Origin: Christiangramia oceanisediminis
GTDB taxonomy: Bacteria; Bacteroidota; Bacteroidia; Flavobacteriales; Flavobacteriaceae
NCBI RefSeq assembly: GCF_022570735.2
Contig: NZ_JANCNS010000003.1
Span: forward strand, 434,001 to 498,000
Direction of reading: 5' to 3'
Length of the DNA: 64,000 nt
How positions within the stretch are numbered: position 1 is the first letter of the stretch; each line of letters opens with the position of its first letter. Below, piece by piece: positions 26,269 to 35,184 of the stretch. The translations under genes and the position numbers were made by a program. The notes under the pieces are model-generated. The model was given only the letters and a program-made list of their open reading frames with translations. It did not search any database and was not told where the DNA came from.

Positions 26269-28350
26269 CTAAGACGCTTTCGCCTGAGCTTTTTGAGCTT
26301 TTTTGAACAACTGGCCAGACTTCAGTTTATGAGAGTACTCCTTAAGGTCGTCACTAACTTCACCAATCATGATATAAAGACCAATAATGTTTGGGAAAGA
26401 CATCGCAAGGATCATCATATCTGAGAAGTCCAGTACGGCTCCAAGACTTACTGAGGCTCCAACCACAACGAAAATTAGGAACAACACCTTGTAAAGGATC
26501 TCGTTCTTTTTGCTTTTTCCGAAAAGGTAAGTCCAAGCACGCATTCCGTAATAAGACCATGAGATCATGGTTGAGAACGCGAAAAGGAACACCGCGGTTG
26601 CCAGTACGTAAGGGAACCAGGAGATCACACTTCCAAAAGCCGAAGATGTAAGCTCAACTCCACCAACGCCTTCAACCTCATGCATTCCTGTAAAGATCAA
26701 TACCAATGCAGTAAGCGTACAAACCACCACCGTATCGATGAATGGCTCCAAAAGAGCAACAAATCCTTCAGATGGAGGGTTATTGGTTTTCGCAGCCGAG
26801 TGAGCGATCGCAGCCGATCCCACACCAGCCTCGTTCGAGAATGCGGCACGCTGGAATCCAACGATCAATACCCCAATCACACCACCTTTGATAGCACTAG
26901 GACTGAATGCTCCGTCCCAGATCGCTGCAAAGGCAGGCCCGATATTTTCAAAGTTCACTCCAATTACTACAAGAGCTCCAACTACATAAACAGCAGCCAT
27001 TACCGGAACGATCTTTCCGGTTACTCTAGCGATACTGCTAATACCTCCAATGATCACGATACCAACAAGGATGGCAACCACCACACCAAAGATAAACCCG
27101 TTTCCTTCTAACATTGGGAATTCTCCCGCAAGAATAGAAAACGACTGGTTAGCCTGGAACATATTTCCACCTCCAAAAGAAGCTCCAATGGCCAGGATCG
27201 CGAAGAAAGCGGCAAGGAATTTACCAAGACCTCTTTTTCCTCTTTTTTCAAGACCATATCTCAGGTAGTTCATAGGCCCACCAAAAACACGACCTTCAGA
27301 ATTGATAAATCTATATTTTACCCCAAGGGTACATTCCACGAATTTAGAAGACATCCCAAGAAGACCTGCAAGGATCATCCACATGGTTGCACCTGCTCCT
27401 CCAAGAGAGATCGCCACGGCCACACCAGCAATATTACCAAGTCCTACGGTACCAGATACCGCAGTAGCAAGGGCCTGGAAGTGGGTTACCTGTCCAGGAG
27501 CATTCGGATCGTCATACTTACCTTTTGCAAGATCTAATGAATGCTTAAAACCTCTAATATTGATAAAACCAAGTCTTAAGGTAAAGAACAAAGCTCCAAG
27601 TACCAGCCAAACCACGATAAATGGAATATTCTTCATCTGCGGATCACCGTTAGGGTGTAGCAAAGCTACAGGCTCATCATATTCGATACTTGCAAAATAC
27701 TGAGCTCCCTGTTCAATTACATCTTCTTTATTTTCTGAATCGTAAACAACTTCACCTTCATCGAGGAAATGATTCAGCGAACCACTGGCGTTCGCATTTA
27801 CCGTAATATCTCTTCCATTTTTGGAAACTACGGCAACAGGATCTCCTTCGTTCACGTGCTCTCCTTCTTCAACCAGCCATTCCGTCAAAACGAATTTCGA
27901 TTGTTCCGTAGGATCCCATTCTGGTGCGGCTATTCTTTTCACATCGGCATAAACCACCGGATCATAAATCCCGATCGCCGTAAATGGATCCCAGAAAAGT
28001 ACCGATCCCATAGCTGAAACGATTGGAGCGAAAGTCCCGTTGAAATGCTCGGTTATCGCCTCTGCATCTACCTTGAAAGTCTTTGAAACCGAATTACCTT
28101 CACTATCTGTTACCGTAACATCGTAAGGAATACCTTCGGTAAGACCTTCTGCCCTGTTGGATTCAAGACTTGTAGATTGATTAGACCATTTATACTGGTA
28201 TGGCGGAGTCCCGCCTTCTACCTCTAATTCGATAAATCCATTATTAATTACCTTGGAAGGATTCCCTATTTTGGCTTCTACACTTAGTTCCTGTGCAAAT
28301 AATCCAAAAATTGAAAATGAAAATAACAATGAAAGCAAATACTTTCTCAT
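26269..28350 (-). CDS. AGCS amino acid/cation symporter with secreted SprB-like and lipoyl-like N-terminal parts
   Basis: 693 aa, about 230 residues longer than a normal AGCS transporter. Residues 1-20 look like a signal peptide. Residues 25-95 resemble a SprB/PKD-type repeat ([17 protein letters not shown]). Residues 98-125 ([22 protein letters not shown]) match the family's N-terminal amphipathic helix. About 150-220 resembles a biotinyl/lipoyl domain ([18 protein letters not shown], then [15 protein letters not shown]) but the usual modified Lys is replaced by the NGR turn. The transporter core begins at about 242, with [22 protein letters not shown] and [20 protein letters not shown]. Inferred role: amino acid uptake with an extracytoplasmic sensing or docking part. 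Compare the plain paralogue at 3452-4828. Confidence 0.88.
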   Translation of the reverse strand: MRKYLLSLLFSFSIFGLFAQELSVEAKIGNPSKVINNGFIELEVEGGTPPYQYKWSNQSTSLESNRAEGLTEGIPYDVTVTDSEGNSVSKTFKVDAEAITEHFNGTFAPIVSAMGSVLFWDPFTAIGIYDPVVYADVKRIAAPEWDPTEQSKFVLTEWLVEEGEHVNEGDPVAVVSKNGRDITVNANASGSLNHFLDEGEVVYDSENKEDVIEQGAQYFASIEYDEPVALLHPNGDPQMKNIPFIVVWLVLGALFFTLRLGFINIRGFKHSLDLAKGKYDDPNAPGQVTHFQALATAVSGTVGLGNIAGVAVAISLGGAGATMWMILAGLLGMSSKFVECTLGVKYRFINSEGRVFGGPMNYLRYGLEKRGKRGLGKFLAAFFAILAIGASFGGGNMFQANQSFSILAGEFPMLEGNGFIFGVVVAILVGIVIIGGISSIARVTGKIVPVMAAVYVVGALVVIGVNFENIGPAFAAIWDGAFSPSAIKGGVIGVLIVGFQRAAFSNEAGVGSAAIAHSAAKTNNPPSEGFVALLEPFIDTVVVCTLTALVLIFTGMHEVEGVGGVELTSSAFGSVISWFPYVLATAVFLFAFSTMISWSYYGMRAWTYLFGKSKKNEILYKVLFLIFVVVGASVSLGAVLDFSDMMILAMSFPNIIGLYIMIGEVSDDLKEYSHKLKSGQLFKKAQKAQAKAS

Positions 28351-28560
28351 ATAGAATTTGGGTTATTAATTAAAAGTTAAATTTTCAGCCGGTGAATATG
28401 CTAAAAAAATAGGCTAAATCAAACTTTTGGGAGTTAAAAAAACAAATGAAGACGGCATAACGGCAGGCTTTTAAAGCGGTTGCCATGGTTCCCAATTTTC
28501 TGAAATCGTGAAAAACAGGATAATGAAGATGTTAAAGAGGATGGGTTAATTACCAGCCTG

Positions 28561-28791
28561 TTATAGATCAAAGACCGAGGTACGCTTGGTATAGATGAGA
28601 TCCTTAAGCTTTAACCAGAAGGCAAGGATCAGGTAGATGATAAAGCCAGCCCCCATGGTAAAAAAGGAAGCATAAATAAAGAAAAGCCTTACATTTTTGG
28701 CGCGCATCCCCAGTTTATCGGCCATCCTGGAAGACACATAGAAGCCGTGCTTTTCGAAAAAATACCTGATATTTGATACGAACTGAGTCAT
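28561..28791 (-). CDS. PspC-domain membrane protein
   Basis: 76 aa with the PspC core: MADKLGMRAKNVRLFFIYASFFTMGAGFIIYLILAFWLKLKD, including one or two membrane helices. PspC proteins take part in envelope stress responses in proteobacteria; small orphan PspC proteins are common in Bacteroidota without known partners. It lies 13 bases downstream of the DUF2851 gene. The 209 bases between it and the symporter start show no gene. Confidence 0.8.
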   Translation of the reverse strand: MTQFVSNIRYFFEKHGFYVSSRMADKLGMRAKNVRLFFIYASFFTMGAGFIIYLILAFWLKLKDLIYTKRTSVFDL

Positions 28792-28804
28792 TTCGAATAC
28801 AAAT

Positions 28805-30085
28805 CTAATGGTATTTTGGTTTTCTTTTCAATAAAGAAGCACCCAATTCGCATTCAAGACACCGGTTCTTTTCGCAATATTCTTTCTTTAGTTGTAGCAA
28901 AGCCTGGGATTCCATTGCATTCGTGGCGGTTTTCGGCCTTAATCCGTTAAAGAGGTCTACCACAGAATTCCTTTCAGCCTTTATCTCCATCATTAAATTG
29001 GAACAGAATTGATCTTCGCTTCCCATCTTTTTATGGTAGGAATATTTTACCGGGACCAGGCAATTGATCAGGATCAGATCCAGGAAGGAATCAGTTAGGG
29101 ACTTTGTACGGATTTTATGAGTTTTCCCGAAGTTATAATGGCCACACCAGTATTCTGAAATCCTAATTTGGAAAAGCTCCTTTATATCTTTCTCATCGGA
29201 AGCCTTAATAACTTCATCAAACAAAGCCGACCTATTCGAAAAAAGTGCAGCCAATTGGGCCAGCCTTATCGTTGGGAAGTTATCTGGCCTCAACCTGAAA
29301 AATTGAGGAGTAGGAATGGTTTCCCTGGAAAGCGAATATTTATGCTGTAAATACGAATATTCCATTTCTAATTCCCGGCCGTAGTTTTCAACTGAATTTA
29401 TCAAACCCGCCTGCCCCAGGAAAAGAGCTTCCAGTGCGAACAAATTCCCCTTTAACTTTCTTACTATATTAAAATCTATGCTCTCAGCGATCTTTCCAAA
29501 TGATTCTGAATTGACCTTCAATCCAAAACTTCTAAAAAGCAGGATAAACAGGCTTGCTTCCCAGTCATTTCCAGTTGAGATAAAAATTTTTTCGATCTGT
29601 TCTGATTTCCGCTCGAGCCTTTGGAAATATAGCCGCTCCAGCCAGTGATCTAGACTAAAATCACTGAAATATCCAAATTCATTTTCACAGTTGATTTTTT
29701 GATGCCGAACTTCCAGAAGCTCGCGGTAGGTTTGCAGAACTTCAGGATCTACCAGGTCTTTCAGCACCAGGCACGGAATTACCGTTCCATTTTCGCGGTA
29801 AATTTCGGCATCATGAACCCACACCACGTGAAGTATCACATTATCATAATTCGAATCGACTTCATGGGAATGCTCGTACCACTGTGAGGACCGAATATGA
29901 ATTTCAACATTACCGGCCCAGAGCTGTTCTCCAATTTGGATCCTGGCATTAAAAAAATCAGGACCGGATAATCCATTCAGTTTACCCGGATCGAAAATTT
30001 TCACGGCTTCCCCGTCATGGGTCTTCAGGCCATCACGTTCGAACTTCTGAAATTTCCAGATATGATATAGCAGTTCCTCTCGCAC
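28805..30085 (-). CDS. DUF2851 family protein
   Basis: 426 aa, matching the full length of DUF2851, a family of unknown function widely kept in Bacteroidota. Typical N-terminal stretch: EELLYHIWKFQKF, KIFDPGKLNGLSGPDFFNARI, WAGNVEIHIRSSQWYEHSH; C-terminal Cys cluster KEYCEKNRCLECELGASLL could bind a metal. The start is a GTG at 30085, because a stop codon lies two codons upstream in frame and no ATG follows within the conserved N-terminus. First gene of a pair with PspC. Confidence 0.88.
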   Translation of the reverse strand: MREELLYHIWKFQKFERDGLKTHDGEAVKIFDPGKLNGLSGPDFFNARIQIGEQLWAGNVEIHIRSSQWYEHSHEVDSNYDNVILHVVWVHDAEIYRENGTVIPCLVLKDLVDPEVLQTYRELLEVRHQKINCENEFGYFSDFSLDHWLERLYFQRLERKSEQIEKIFISTGNDWEASLFILLFRSFGLKVNSESFGKIAESIDFNIVRKLKGNLFALEALFLGQAGLINSVENYGRELEMEYSYLQHKYSLSRETIPTPQFFRLRPDNFPTIRLAQLAALFSNRSALFDEVIKASDEKDIKELFQIRISEYWCGHYNFGKTHKIRTKSLTDSFLDLILINCLVPVKYSYHKKMGSEDQFCSNLMMEIKAERNSVVDLFNGLRPKTATNAMESQALLQLKKEYCEKNRCLECELGASLLKRKPKYH

Positions 30086-30134
30086 ACATCAAATGTAGCG
30101 AATTAAACTTCTGAATTTTAATGCGTTAAAAAAT

Positions 30135-30839
30135 TTACTGGGGTAATTTTTCAGCAACCTGATTCACGAATTGATCAACCCAGGATGAGTACATAAGTCC
30201 GCTTGGATGAAGATCATCACTGGCGATCAAATCGGGGTTTTCAAGCCCCTGTCTTGAAATTGGAGTAATATTAAAGAATTCAACCTCAAATTCTTCCGCC
30301 ACCCTTCTAAAAACTTCATTGAATCGGTCTATTTCGGCACTGATATCCTCCTGATCCCGAAGCCCGAACGGTGTATAACCGTAATCGGGAATACTTACCG
30401 CAAAAACACCTTTTTCCATGGTTTTCGAATGATTGATCGCCTTTCTGAAAACTGTTCTAAGCTCTTCTTCATATTCGGAAAGTGGCCGATTCTGGTATTG
30501 ATTATTAACACCAATTAAAATAGATACAAGGTCATAATCTCGTTGAACGTCCAGCTCCCTTTCGATCCCATCCAGAAGATCCCTTGTTGTCCATCCTGTT
30601 TTGGCGATGATCTTGGGTGGAGCCACCTTATAGCCCCTGGCTCGAAGCTGCTCAGCTAATTGTACCGGCCAGCGTTCAGTCTCCACCACGCTCTCACCAA
30701 TCGTATAGGAATCTCCAAGTGCCAGGTAACTGAATCTTGGATCTTCAGGAGTTTGGTTACTGCTGGTATCAAGAGTAGAACTTGTGGAACTGCAGGAAAT
30801 TAAAAATATACTTAGAAAGAAGTAGCAGAGTTTTTTCAT
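30135..30839 (-). CDS. SGNH/GDSL hydrolase lipoprotein
   Basis: 234 aa. Signal peptide with lipobox (FLISC, Cys16), so it is a lipoprotein. SGNH motifs: block I LGDSYTIGE with the nucleophile Ser, block III IGVNNQY in place of GxND, and block V SDDLHPSG with the catalytic Asp-x-x-His. Expected activity is an esterase or lipase on a carbohydrate ester or lipid in the envelope; the substrate is unknown. It stands between DUF2851 and the cystathionine-beta-synthase-like gene, with its own start 131 bases downstream of the latter's stop. Confidence 0.9.
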   Translation of the reverse strand: MKKLCYFFLSIFLISCSSTSSTLDTSSNQTPEDPRFSYLALGDSYTIGESVVETERWPVQLAEQLRARGYKVAPPKIIAKTGWTTRDLLDGIERELDVQRDYDLVSILIGVNNQYQNRPLSEYEEELRTVFRKAINHSKTMEKGVFAVSIPDYGYTPFGLRDQEDISAEIDRFNEVFRRVAEEFEVEFFNITPISRQGLENPDLIASDDLHPSGLMYSSWVDQFVNQVAEKLPQ

Positions 30840-30926
30840 AATTTGAAGTTTATGCCCTGAAAATAGCCTATTTCGGAGTATTCAGAAATTATTTTTTAGC
30901 CTTTAGTTTTTTCTTAGCATAAAAAA

Positions 30927-30946
30927 ACCTCGCTTAAAGGCGAGGT
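30927..30946 (-). terminator. Terminator of the cystathionine-beta-synthase-like gene
   Basis: Perfect 7-base stem ACCTCGC / GCGAGGT, loop TTAAAG in plus orientation; seven T follow on the minus strand. It is 25 bases after the stop. Confidence 0.85.
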
Positions 30947-30970
30947 CTTTCCATATTCGTATTGAAAAAG

Positions 30971-31951
30971 CTATTCTATATAGCCCATTTTCTTCATCCA
31001 TTCGTCATTGTACATTTTACCTACATACCGGCTTCCGTGGTCATGGAAAAGTACCACCACCACATCATCCTTGGTGAAGTGTTCTTTTAACTGAAGCAGT
31101 CCTTTGGCAGCAGCACCGGCGCTGTTCCCCAAAAAGAAACCTTCTTCTTTTGCCAGTTTTTGAGTATAAACCGCCGCATCCTTATCGGTTACCTTGGTAA
31201 AACCATCAATTACGCTGAAATCAACATTTTTAGGAAGTATATCTTCCCCAATTCCTTCGGTCACGTATGGATAGATCTCGTTCTCATCAAAAATACCGGT
31301 TTCATGATATTTCTTAAAAACCGAACCATAAGTATCGATTCCCCATACCTTGATATCCGGATTCTGCTCTTTTAAATAGCGTCCAACTCCTGAAATGGTT
31401 CCCCCGGTTCCTACGCCTACCACAAAGTGAGTGATTTTCCCGTCGGTTTGTTTCCAGATCTCAGGCCCGGTAGTCTCATAATGCGCCTTTGTATTGGCCA
31501 GGTTGTCGTACTGGTTCACATACCACGAATTCGGAGTTTCTTCAGCCAGTCTTCTGGACGTGGAATAATACGAGCGTGGATCTTCTGGCGCCACATCGGT
31601 AGGACAAACGATCACCTCGCTGCCCACGGCCTTCAGAATATCCATTTTTTCCTTGCTTTGCTTGTCGCTCATCACGCATACCATCTTATAGCCTTTTACG
31701 ATAGCTACCAGCGCAAGCCCCATTCCCGTGTTACCTGAAGTTCCTTCAATGATGGTTCCGCCTGGTTTCAGAAGGCCTTTTTCTTCAGCTTCCTCAACCA
31801 TTTTTAGGGCCATACGGTCCTTAACAGAATTTCCCGGATTAAAGGTTTCATATTTTGCAAGCACCAAAGCGTCAATTTCCTCCACGAGCTTATTCATTTT
31901 CACAAGAGGAGTATTCCCAATAGTGCCAAGTATATTTTCAGCGTATTCCAT
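30971..31951 (-). CDS. PLP-dependent cysteine synthase / cystathionine beta-synthase family enzyme
   Basis: 326 aa from the ATG at 31951 (MEYAENILGTIGNTPLVKM); a TTG two codons upstream is unlikely. Fold-type II PLP enzyme: Schiff-base Lys44 in NSVKDRM, EGTSGNTG, the phosphate loop GVGTGGTISGVG, and the PLP-N1 Ser in LGNSAGAA. The C-terminal LFHDHGSRYVGKMYNDEWM and the DPRSYYSTSRRLAEETPNSWY region resemble cystathionine beta-synthase cores more than CysK, but the CBS regulatory domains are lacking. Reaction expected: beta-replacement on serine or O-acetylserine giving cystathionine or cysteine. Start about 13 bases after a predicted transcription start. Confidence 0.9.
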   Translation of the reverse strand: MEYAENILGTIGNTPLVKMNKLVEEIDALVLAKYETFNPGNSVKDRMALKMVEEAEEKGLLKPGGTIIEGTSGNTGMGLALVAIVKGYKMVCVMSDKQSKEKMDILKAVGSEVIVCPTDVAPEDPRSYYSTSRRLAEETPNSWYVNQYDNLANTKAHYETTGPEIWKQTDGKITHFVVGVGTGGTISGVGRYLKEQNPDIKVWGIDTYGSVFKKYHETGIFDENEIYPYVTEGIGEDILPKNVDFSVIDGFTKVTDKDAAVYTQKLAKEEGFFLGNSAGAAAKGLLQLKEHFTKDDVVVVLFHDHGSRYVGKMYNDEWMKKMGYIE

Positions 31952-31969
31952 TTTCAAATTTTAAGGATG

Positions 31970-32001
31970 CAAATGTAAAAAAACCTGAAGGCTTAACCCA
32001 A
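31970..32001 (-). promoter_or_regulatory. Promoter of the cystathionine-beta-synthase-like gene
   Basis: TTG (32001-31999), 21 bases, TACATTTG (31977-31970) on the minus strand. Confidence 0.55.
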
Positions 32002-32032
32002 GTTTCGGTTTCGATAATTGAAAGTCCGGCTT

Positions 32033-33265
32033 TTAGTCGAACTTTATGGCTTTTACCGGAGATATCCTGGAGATGATCACCGAGGGGATGAGCAACATAA
32101 GCATACAAAGAAGCAGTGTTCCCATATTTACAAAAAATATATAATCCCAGTTCAGGTAAATTGGCACTTCATTCACGTAATAGGTGCGCGGGTCTAAAGG
32201 GATCAACTTGAAGTACTTCTGCACCGCCAGCAAACCTATCCCGATAAGATTACCCCAGAACAGCCCCAGCAATATTAGGTACGCGGCATTATAAAGAAAA
32301 ACCTTGCGAATGCTCCAGTCATTCGCCCCAAGAGCCTTCAGGATACCGATCATCTGGGTACGTTCCAGGATGAGTACCAGCAGGGCCGTTATCATATTAA
32401 TACCCGCCACAAGGATCATGATCCCAAGGATCAGGGCAATATTGAAATCGAACAGCGAAAGCCACTCGAATATAGAATAGTATTTCTGGCTGATGGTTTG
32501 GGTGTCGAGGAAGGAACCAGTATTCTCGTAAACCTCGTTACCCTTTTTATCCAGTTCATCAAAATTGGAAATGAATACCTCAAAATTCCCTACTTCACCA
32601 TCCTCCCACCTGTTGATCCGCTGGATATGCCTTAGATCTGCCAGGATATACAACTCATCGAATTCCTGGAACCCGGAATCATAGATCCCCGTGATCAAAA
32701 ATCCGCGCTGCACAGGTCGTTCGCTGTCTTCCCTCAGAAAAAAAGTGTTCATACGGTCTCCAACCTCAAGGTCCAATCGCCTGGCCAGGTAATCTGAAAT
32801 CAACACCTCATCATTAAGATTTCCGGAATAATCGGGCAGCTCTCCCTTCACCAGGTATTCTTCCAGGTATTCCCAGCGGTACTCCGGCCCCACTCCCTTT
32901 ACGATAATTCCCTCAAAATCGGTTTCGGTCCTGATAACCGCAAATTTGGTAGCCACCGCCTGTACATGCTCGATGCCTTCCACAGTATTGAATTCGGGAT
33001 AAAAATCCTGGTTTTTTGAGACCGGGATCAGAGACACTTTGGAACTATTATTATCGTAGCTGGAAATATTGATATGGCCATTAAATGCCGAGATCTTATC
33101 CCGGATCTTTTCCTGCAGCCCCAGGCCTGTAGCAAAGGATACCAGCATCATGATCACCCCTATCGCTATAGCCGTAATGGCTATTTTTATTATAGGGGCA
33201 GATATACTACTTTTATATTTTTTTGCGCTTATCAGGCGCTTTACGACGAAATATTCGAAATTCAA
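32033..33265 (-). CDS. LolC/LolE-type ABC transporter permease (FtsX family)
   Basis: 410 aa with the MacB/FtsX topology: one N-terminal transmembrane helix (IKIAITAIAIGVIMMLVSFATGL), a large periplasmic domain (about residues 50-270) and three C-terminal helices, ending in SRISPVKAIKFD. The start FEYFVVKRL followed by the TM helix is typical of lipoprotein-releasing LolC/E proteins. The start codon is TTG at 33265: no ATG or GTG fits and a stop lies upstream in frame. No ABC ATPase gene is adjacent, so the LolD partner must be elsewhere. Only six bases separate its start from the divergent namZ-like gene. Confidence 0.87.
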   Translation of the reverse strand: MNFEYFVVKRLISAKKYKSSISAPIIKIAITAIAIGVIMMLVSFATGLGLQEKIRDKISAFNGHINISSYDNNSSKVSLIPVSKNQDFYPEFNTVEGIEHVQAVATKFAVIRTETDFEGIIVKGVGPEYRWEYLEEYLVKGELPDYSGNLNDEVLISDYLARRLDLEVGDRMNTFFLREDSERPVQRGFLITGIYDSGFQEFDELYILADLRHIQRINRWEDGEVGNFEVFISNFDELDKKGNEVYENTGSFLDTQTISQKYYSIFEWLSLFDFNIALILGIMILVAGINMITALLVLILERTQMIGILKALGANDWSIRKVFLYNAAYLILLGLFWGNLIGIGLLAVQKYFKLIPLDPRTYYVNEVPIYLNWDYIFFVNMGTLLLCMLMLLIPSVIISRISPVKAIKFD

Positions 33266-33271
33266 TATCCT

Positions 33272-34501
33272 ATGATTAAAAGCTTGTTCAAAAGTACATT
33301 TTTATTCCTTTTTATCGGAATTCTTGCCTGCGGAAACGCTCAGAAGGAAAAGGCCTCAGACCTTAGCATCAATTCTGAGGTTTCACAGGACACTTCAGCA
33401 GAAATTATTCTTGGCGCGAATCGAACTGAAGATTACCTGCCGCAATTAAAAGGAAAAAAAGTGGGCTTTGTGGGCAATCAAACTTCCATCATAAAAACCG
33501 GCAATAATACCTACACTCACCTGGTCGATTCCCTGCTCGGCAGGAATATACAAATCAAAAAGGTTTTTGCGCCGGAACATGGATTTCGTGGAACGGCCGA
33601 TGCCGGGGAAAAGATAAAAGACGGGGTAGACACCAAAACCGGCCTGCCTGTTTTTTCCCTTTATGGTGACAATAAAAAACCATCTTCTGAAGTATTGAAA
33701 GACCTGGACATTCTTGTTTTTGACATTCAGGATGTAGGAGCGCGATTCTATACCTATATTTCCACCCTTCATTATATTATGGAAGCCTGCGCCGAAAACA
33801 ATATTCCCCTAATGGTGCTGGACCGCCCAAACCCGAACGGAAGTTATATAGACGGACCAATCCTGGAAAAGGAATTTACAAGCTTTGTAGGTATGCACCC
33901 TGTTCCTGTGGTGCATGGGATGACGATCGCCGAGTATGCCCGAATGATCAATGGTGAAGGCTGGCTTAAAGATGGCCAGCAATGTGAATTACAGGTGATA
34001 CAAATGGAGAATTATGATCATTCAAAAGCCTACAGCCTGGCAGTAAAACCTTCGCCAAATCTTCCAAACGACCAGTCTATCAACCTGTATCCAAGCCTTT
34101 GTTTTTTTGAAGGCACCAATGTGAATGCCGGACGCGGAACCGATCACCAGTTCCAGGTATTTGGATCGCCCTACCTTGACCAGGAATATTTTGATTACAG
34201 CTATACACCTGAATCCAAAGCAGGGGCCACCAGCCCGAAACACCTGGGTAAAAAATGCTATGGCCGCAACCTCACAAATACTGAAGAACTCAATTCCCTG
34301 AACCTCGAATGGCTTATCGAGGCTTACCAGAACACCTCCAAAAAAGATGAATTCTTCAATTCCTTTTTCACTAAACTGGCAGGCACCAAAAAATTACAGG
34401 AACAGATCGAATCCGGGATGAATCCTGAGGAAATCAAAGCTTCCTGGAAAGATGGTTTGGCTAAGTATGCCGAAACCAGGAATAAATACCTGCTGTACTA
34501 A
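33272..34501 (+). CDS. DUF1343 / NamZ-like exo-beta-N-acetylmuramidase lipoprotein (GH171)
   Basis: 409 aa from the ATG at 33272 (MIKSLFKSTFLFLF), followed by a lipobox-like IGILAC (Cys19). DUF1343 signatures: LKGKKVGFVGNQTS, VFAPEHGFRGTADAGEKI, DILVFDIQDVGARFYTYISTL, LDRPNPNGSYIDGPIL and NAGRGTDHQFQVFGSPYLD. Characterised members (NamZ) remove terminal MurNAc from peptidoglycan fragments during cell-wall recycling, with the PEHG and GxR residues in the active site; same reaction inferred here. A dipeptide epimerase that may serve the same recycling is at 5876-6886. Divergent from the permease with a six-base gap; its stop overlaps the start of the next gene (TAATG). Confidence 0.88.
   Translation: MIKSLFKSTFLFLFIGILACGNAQKEKASDLSINSEVSQDTSAEIILGANRTEDYLPQLKGKKVGFVGNQTSIIKTGNNTYTHLVDSLLGRNIQIKKVFAPEHGFRGTADAGEKIKDGVDTKTGLPVFSLYGDNKKPSSEVLKDLDILVFDIQDVGARFYTYISTLHYIMEACAENNIPLMVLDRPNPNGSYIDGPILEKEFTSFVGMHPVPVVHGMTIAEYARMINGEGWLKDGQQCELQVIQMENYDHSKAYSLAVKPSPNLPNDQSINLYPSLCFFEGTNVNAGRGTDHQFQVFGSPYLDQEYFDYSYTPESKAGATSPKHLGKKCYGRNLTNTEELNSLNLEWLIEAYQNTSKKDEFFNSFFTKLAGTKKLQEQIESGMNPEEIKASWKDGLAKYAETRNKYLLY
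33289..33296 (-). promoter_or_regulatory. -7 box for the LolC/E-type permease gene
   Basis: TACTTTTG on the minus strand, 23 bases before the TTG start and inside the signal-peptide codons of the divergent gene. Confidence 0.45.
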
Positions 34502-34701
34502 TGGATAATTTAATGATGTCGTTCATAGTCTTCCTGGTATTTCTGGGAATAGCTTTCGTGATCTGGGTGATCATTGACCTGTTTCAAAAAGACTTCAGTA
34601 TGACCGAAAAACTATTGTGGTTGATCGTCATCCTAATAGCTCCATTGCTGGGTAGTATTGTATATTTTATCTTCGGAAGAAATCGCAGGGAATCAGCCTA
34701 A
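34501..34701 (+). CDS. Small PLDc_N-domain membrane protein
   Basis: 66 aa with two hydrophobic helices (FIVFLVFLGIAFVIWVIIDLF and KLLWLIVILIAPLLGSIVYFIFG) and a basic tail NRRES. This is the phospholipase D-nuclease N-terminal (PLDc_N) membrane module standing alone; no enzymatic domain follows. It overlaps the previous gene by one base, so it is translationally coupled to the NamZ-like lipoprotein. Its end overlaps the end of the convergent YkgJ gene by 9 bases. Confidence 0.8.
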   Translation: MDNLMMSFIVFLVFLGIAFVIWVIIDLFQKDFSMTEKLLWLIVILIAPLLGSIVYFIFGRNRRESA

Positions 34702-35184
34702 CCGCTTTTTCATTTCCTCCACGATATTATAGGCAGCCGGACAAATAGCGGTATTCTTGATGGTGATATTCGATATTTTATGAAAGTCCTTCCTGTCTGT
34801 ATGCGGGTATTCCCGGCATGCCTTAGGCCTTTTGTCGTAGACTGAACAATAATTATCGGCTCCAAGGAACGGGCACGGCACCTGCTGTAAAACAAGGTCA
34901 TTATCTTCATCAACCCGAAGATAGGTGTCGATGAAATCTCCTGGTTTCATCCTGAAGTGTTTGCTCAACCTTTCCACATCTTTCTGGGTAAATAGCGGCC
35001 CGGTAGTTTTACAGCAATTGGCACATTCCAGGCAATCGGTCCTGGAAAATTCCTCTTCATGCAAATCCTGCATCAGCGAATCCAGGTTCTTAGGAGGTTT
35101 TTTCCGAAGCTTTGAAAAGAACTTCTTATTCTCCTTCTTCTTATCTTTGGCCTTTTCAGGTAACTTTTTAAGGAATTCTTCCAT
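34693..35184 (-). CDS. YkgJ-family cysteine-cluster protein
   Basis: 163 aa. A very basic, lysine-rich N-terminus (KKLPEKAKDKKKENKKFF) precedes the zinc/iron-chelate domain: CLECANCCKTTGPLF at about residues 55-69, CPFLGADNYCSVYDKRPKACREYP near 100-123, the cysteine spacing of the CxxCxxCC family (UPF0153/YkgJ). The biochemical role of these proteins is not established. Its ATG at 35184 shares a base with the TTG start of the divergent methyltransferase. Confidence 0.87.
   Translation of the reverse strand: MEEFLKKLPEKAKDKKKENKKFFSKLRKKPPKNLDSLMQDLHEEEFSRTDCLECANCCKTTGPLFTQKDVERLSKHFRMKPGDFIDTYLRVDEDNDLVLQQVPCPFLGADNYCSVYDKRPKACREYPHTDRKDFHKISNITIKNTAICPAAYNIVEEMKKRLG

Noticed and set aside
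30090-30097. TACATTTG box before the DUF2851 gene as promoter
   Set aside because: It lies only four bases from the GTG start and has no TTG at the -33 distance.
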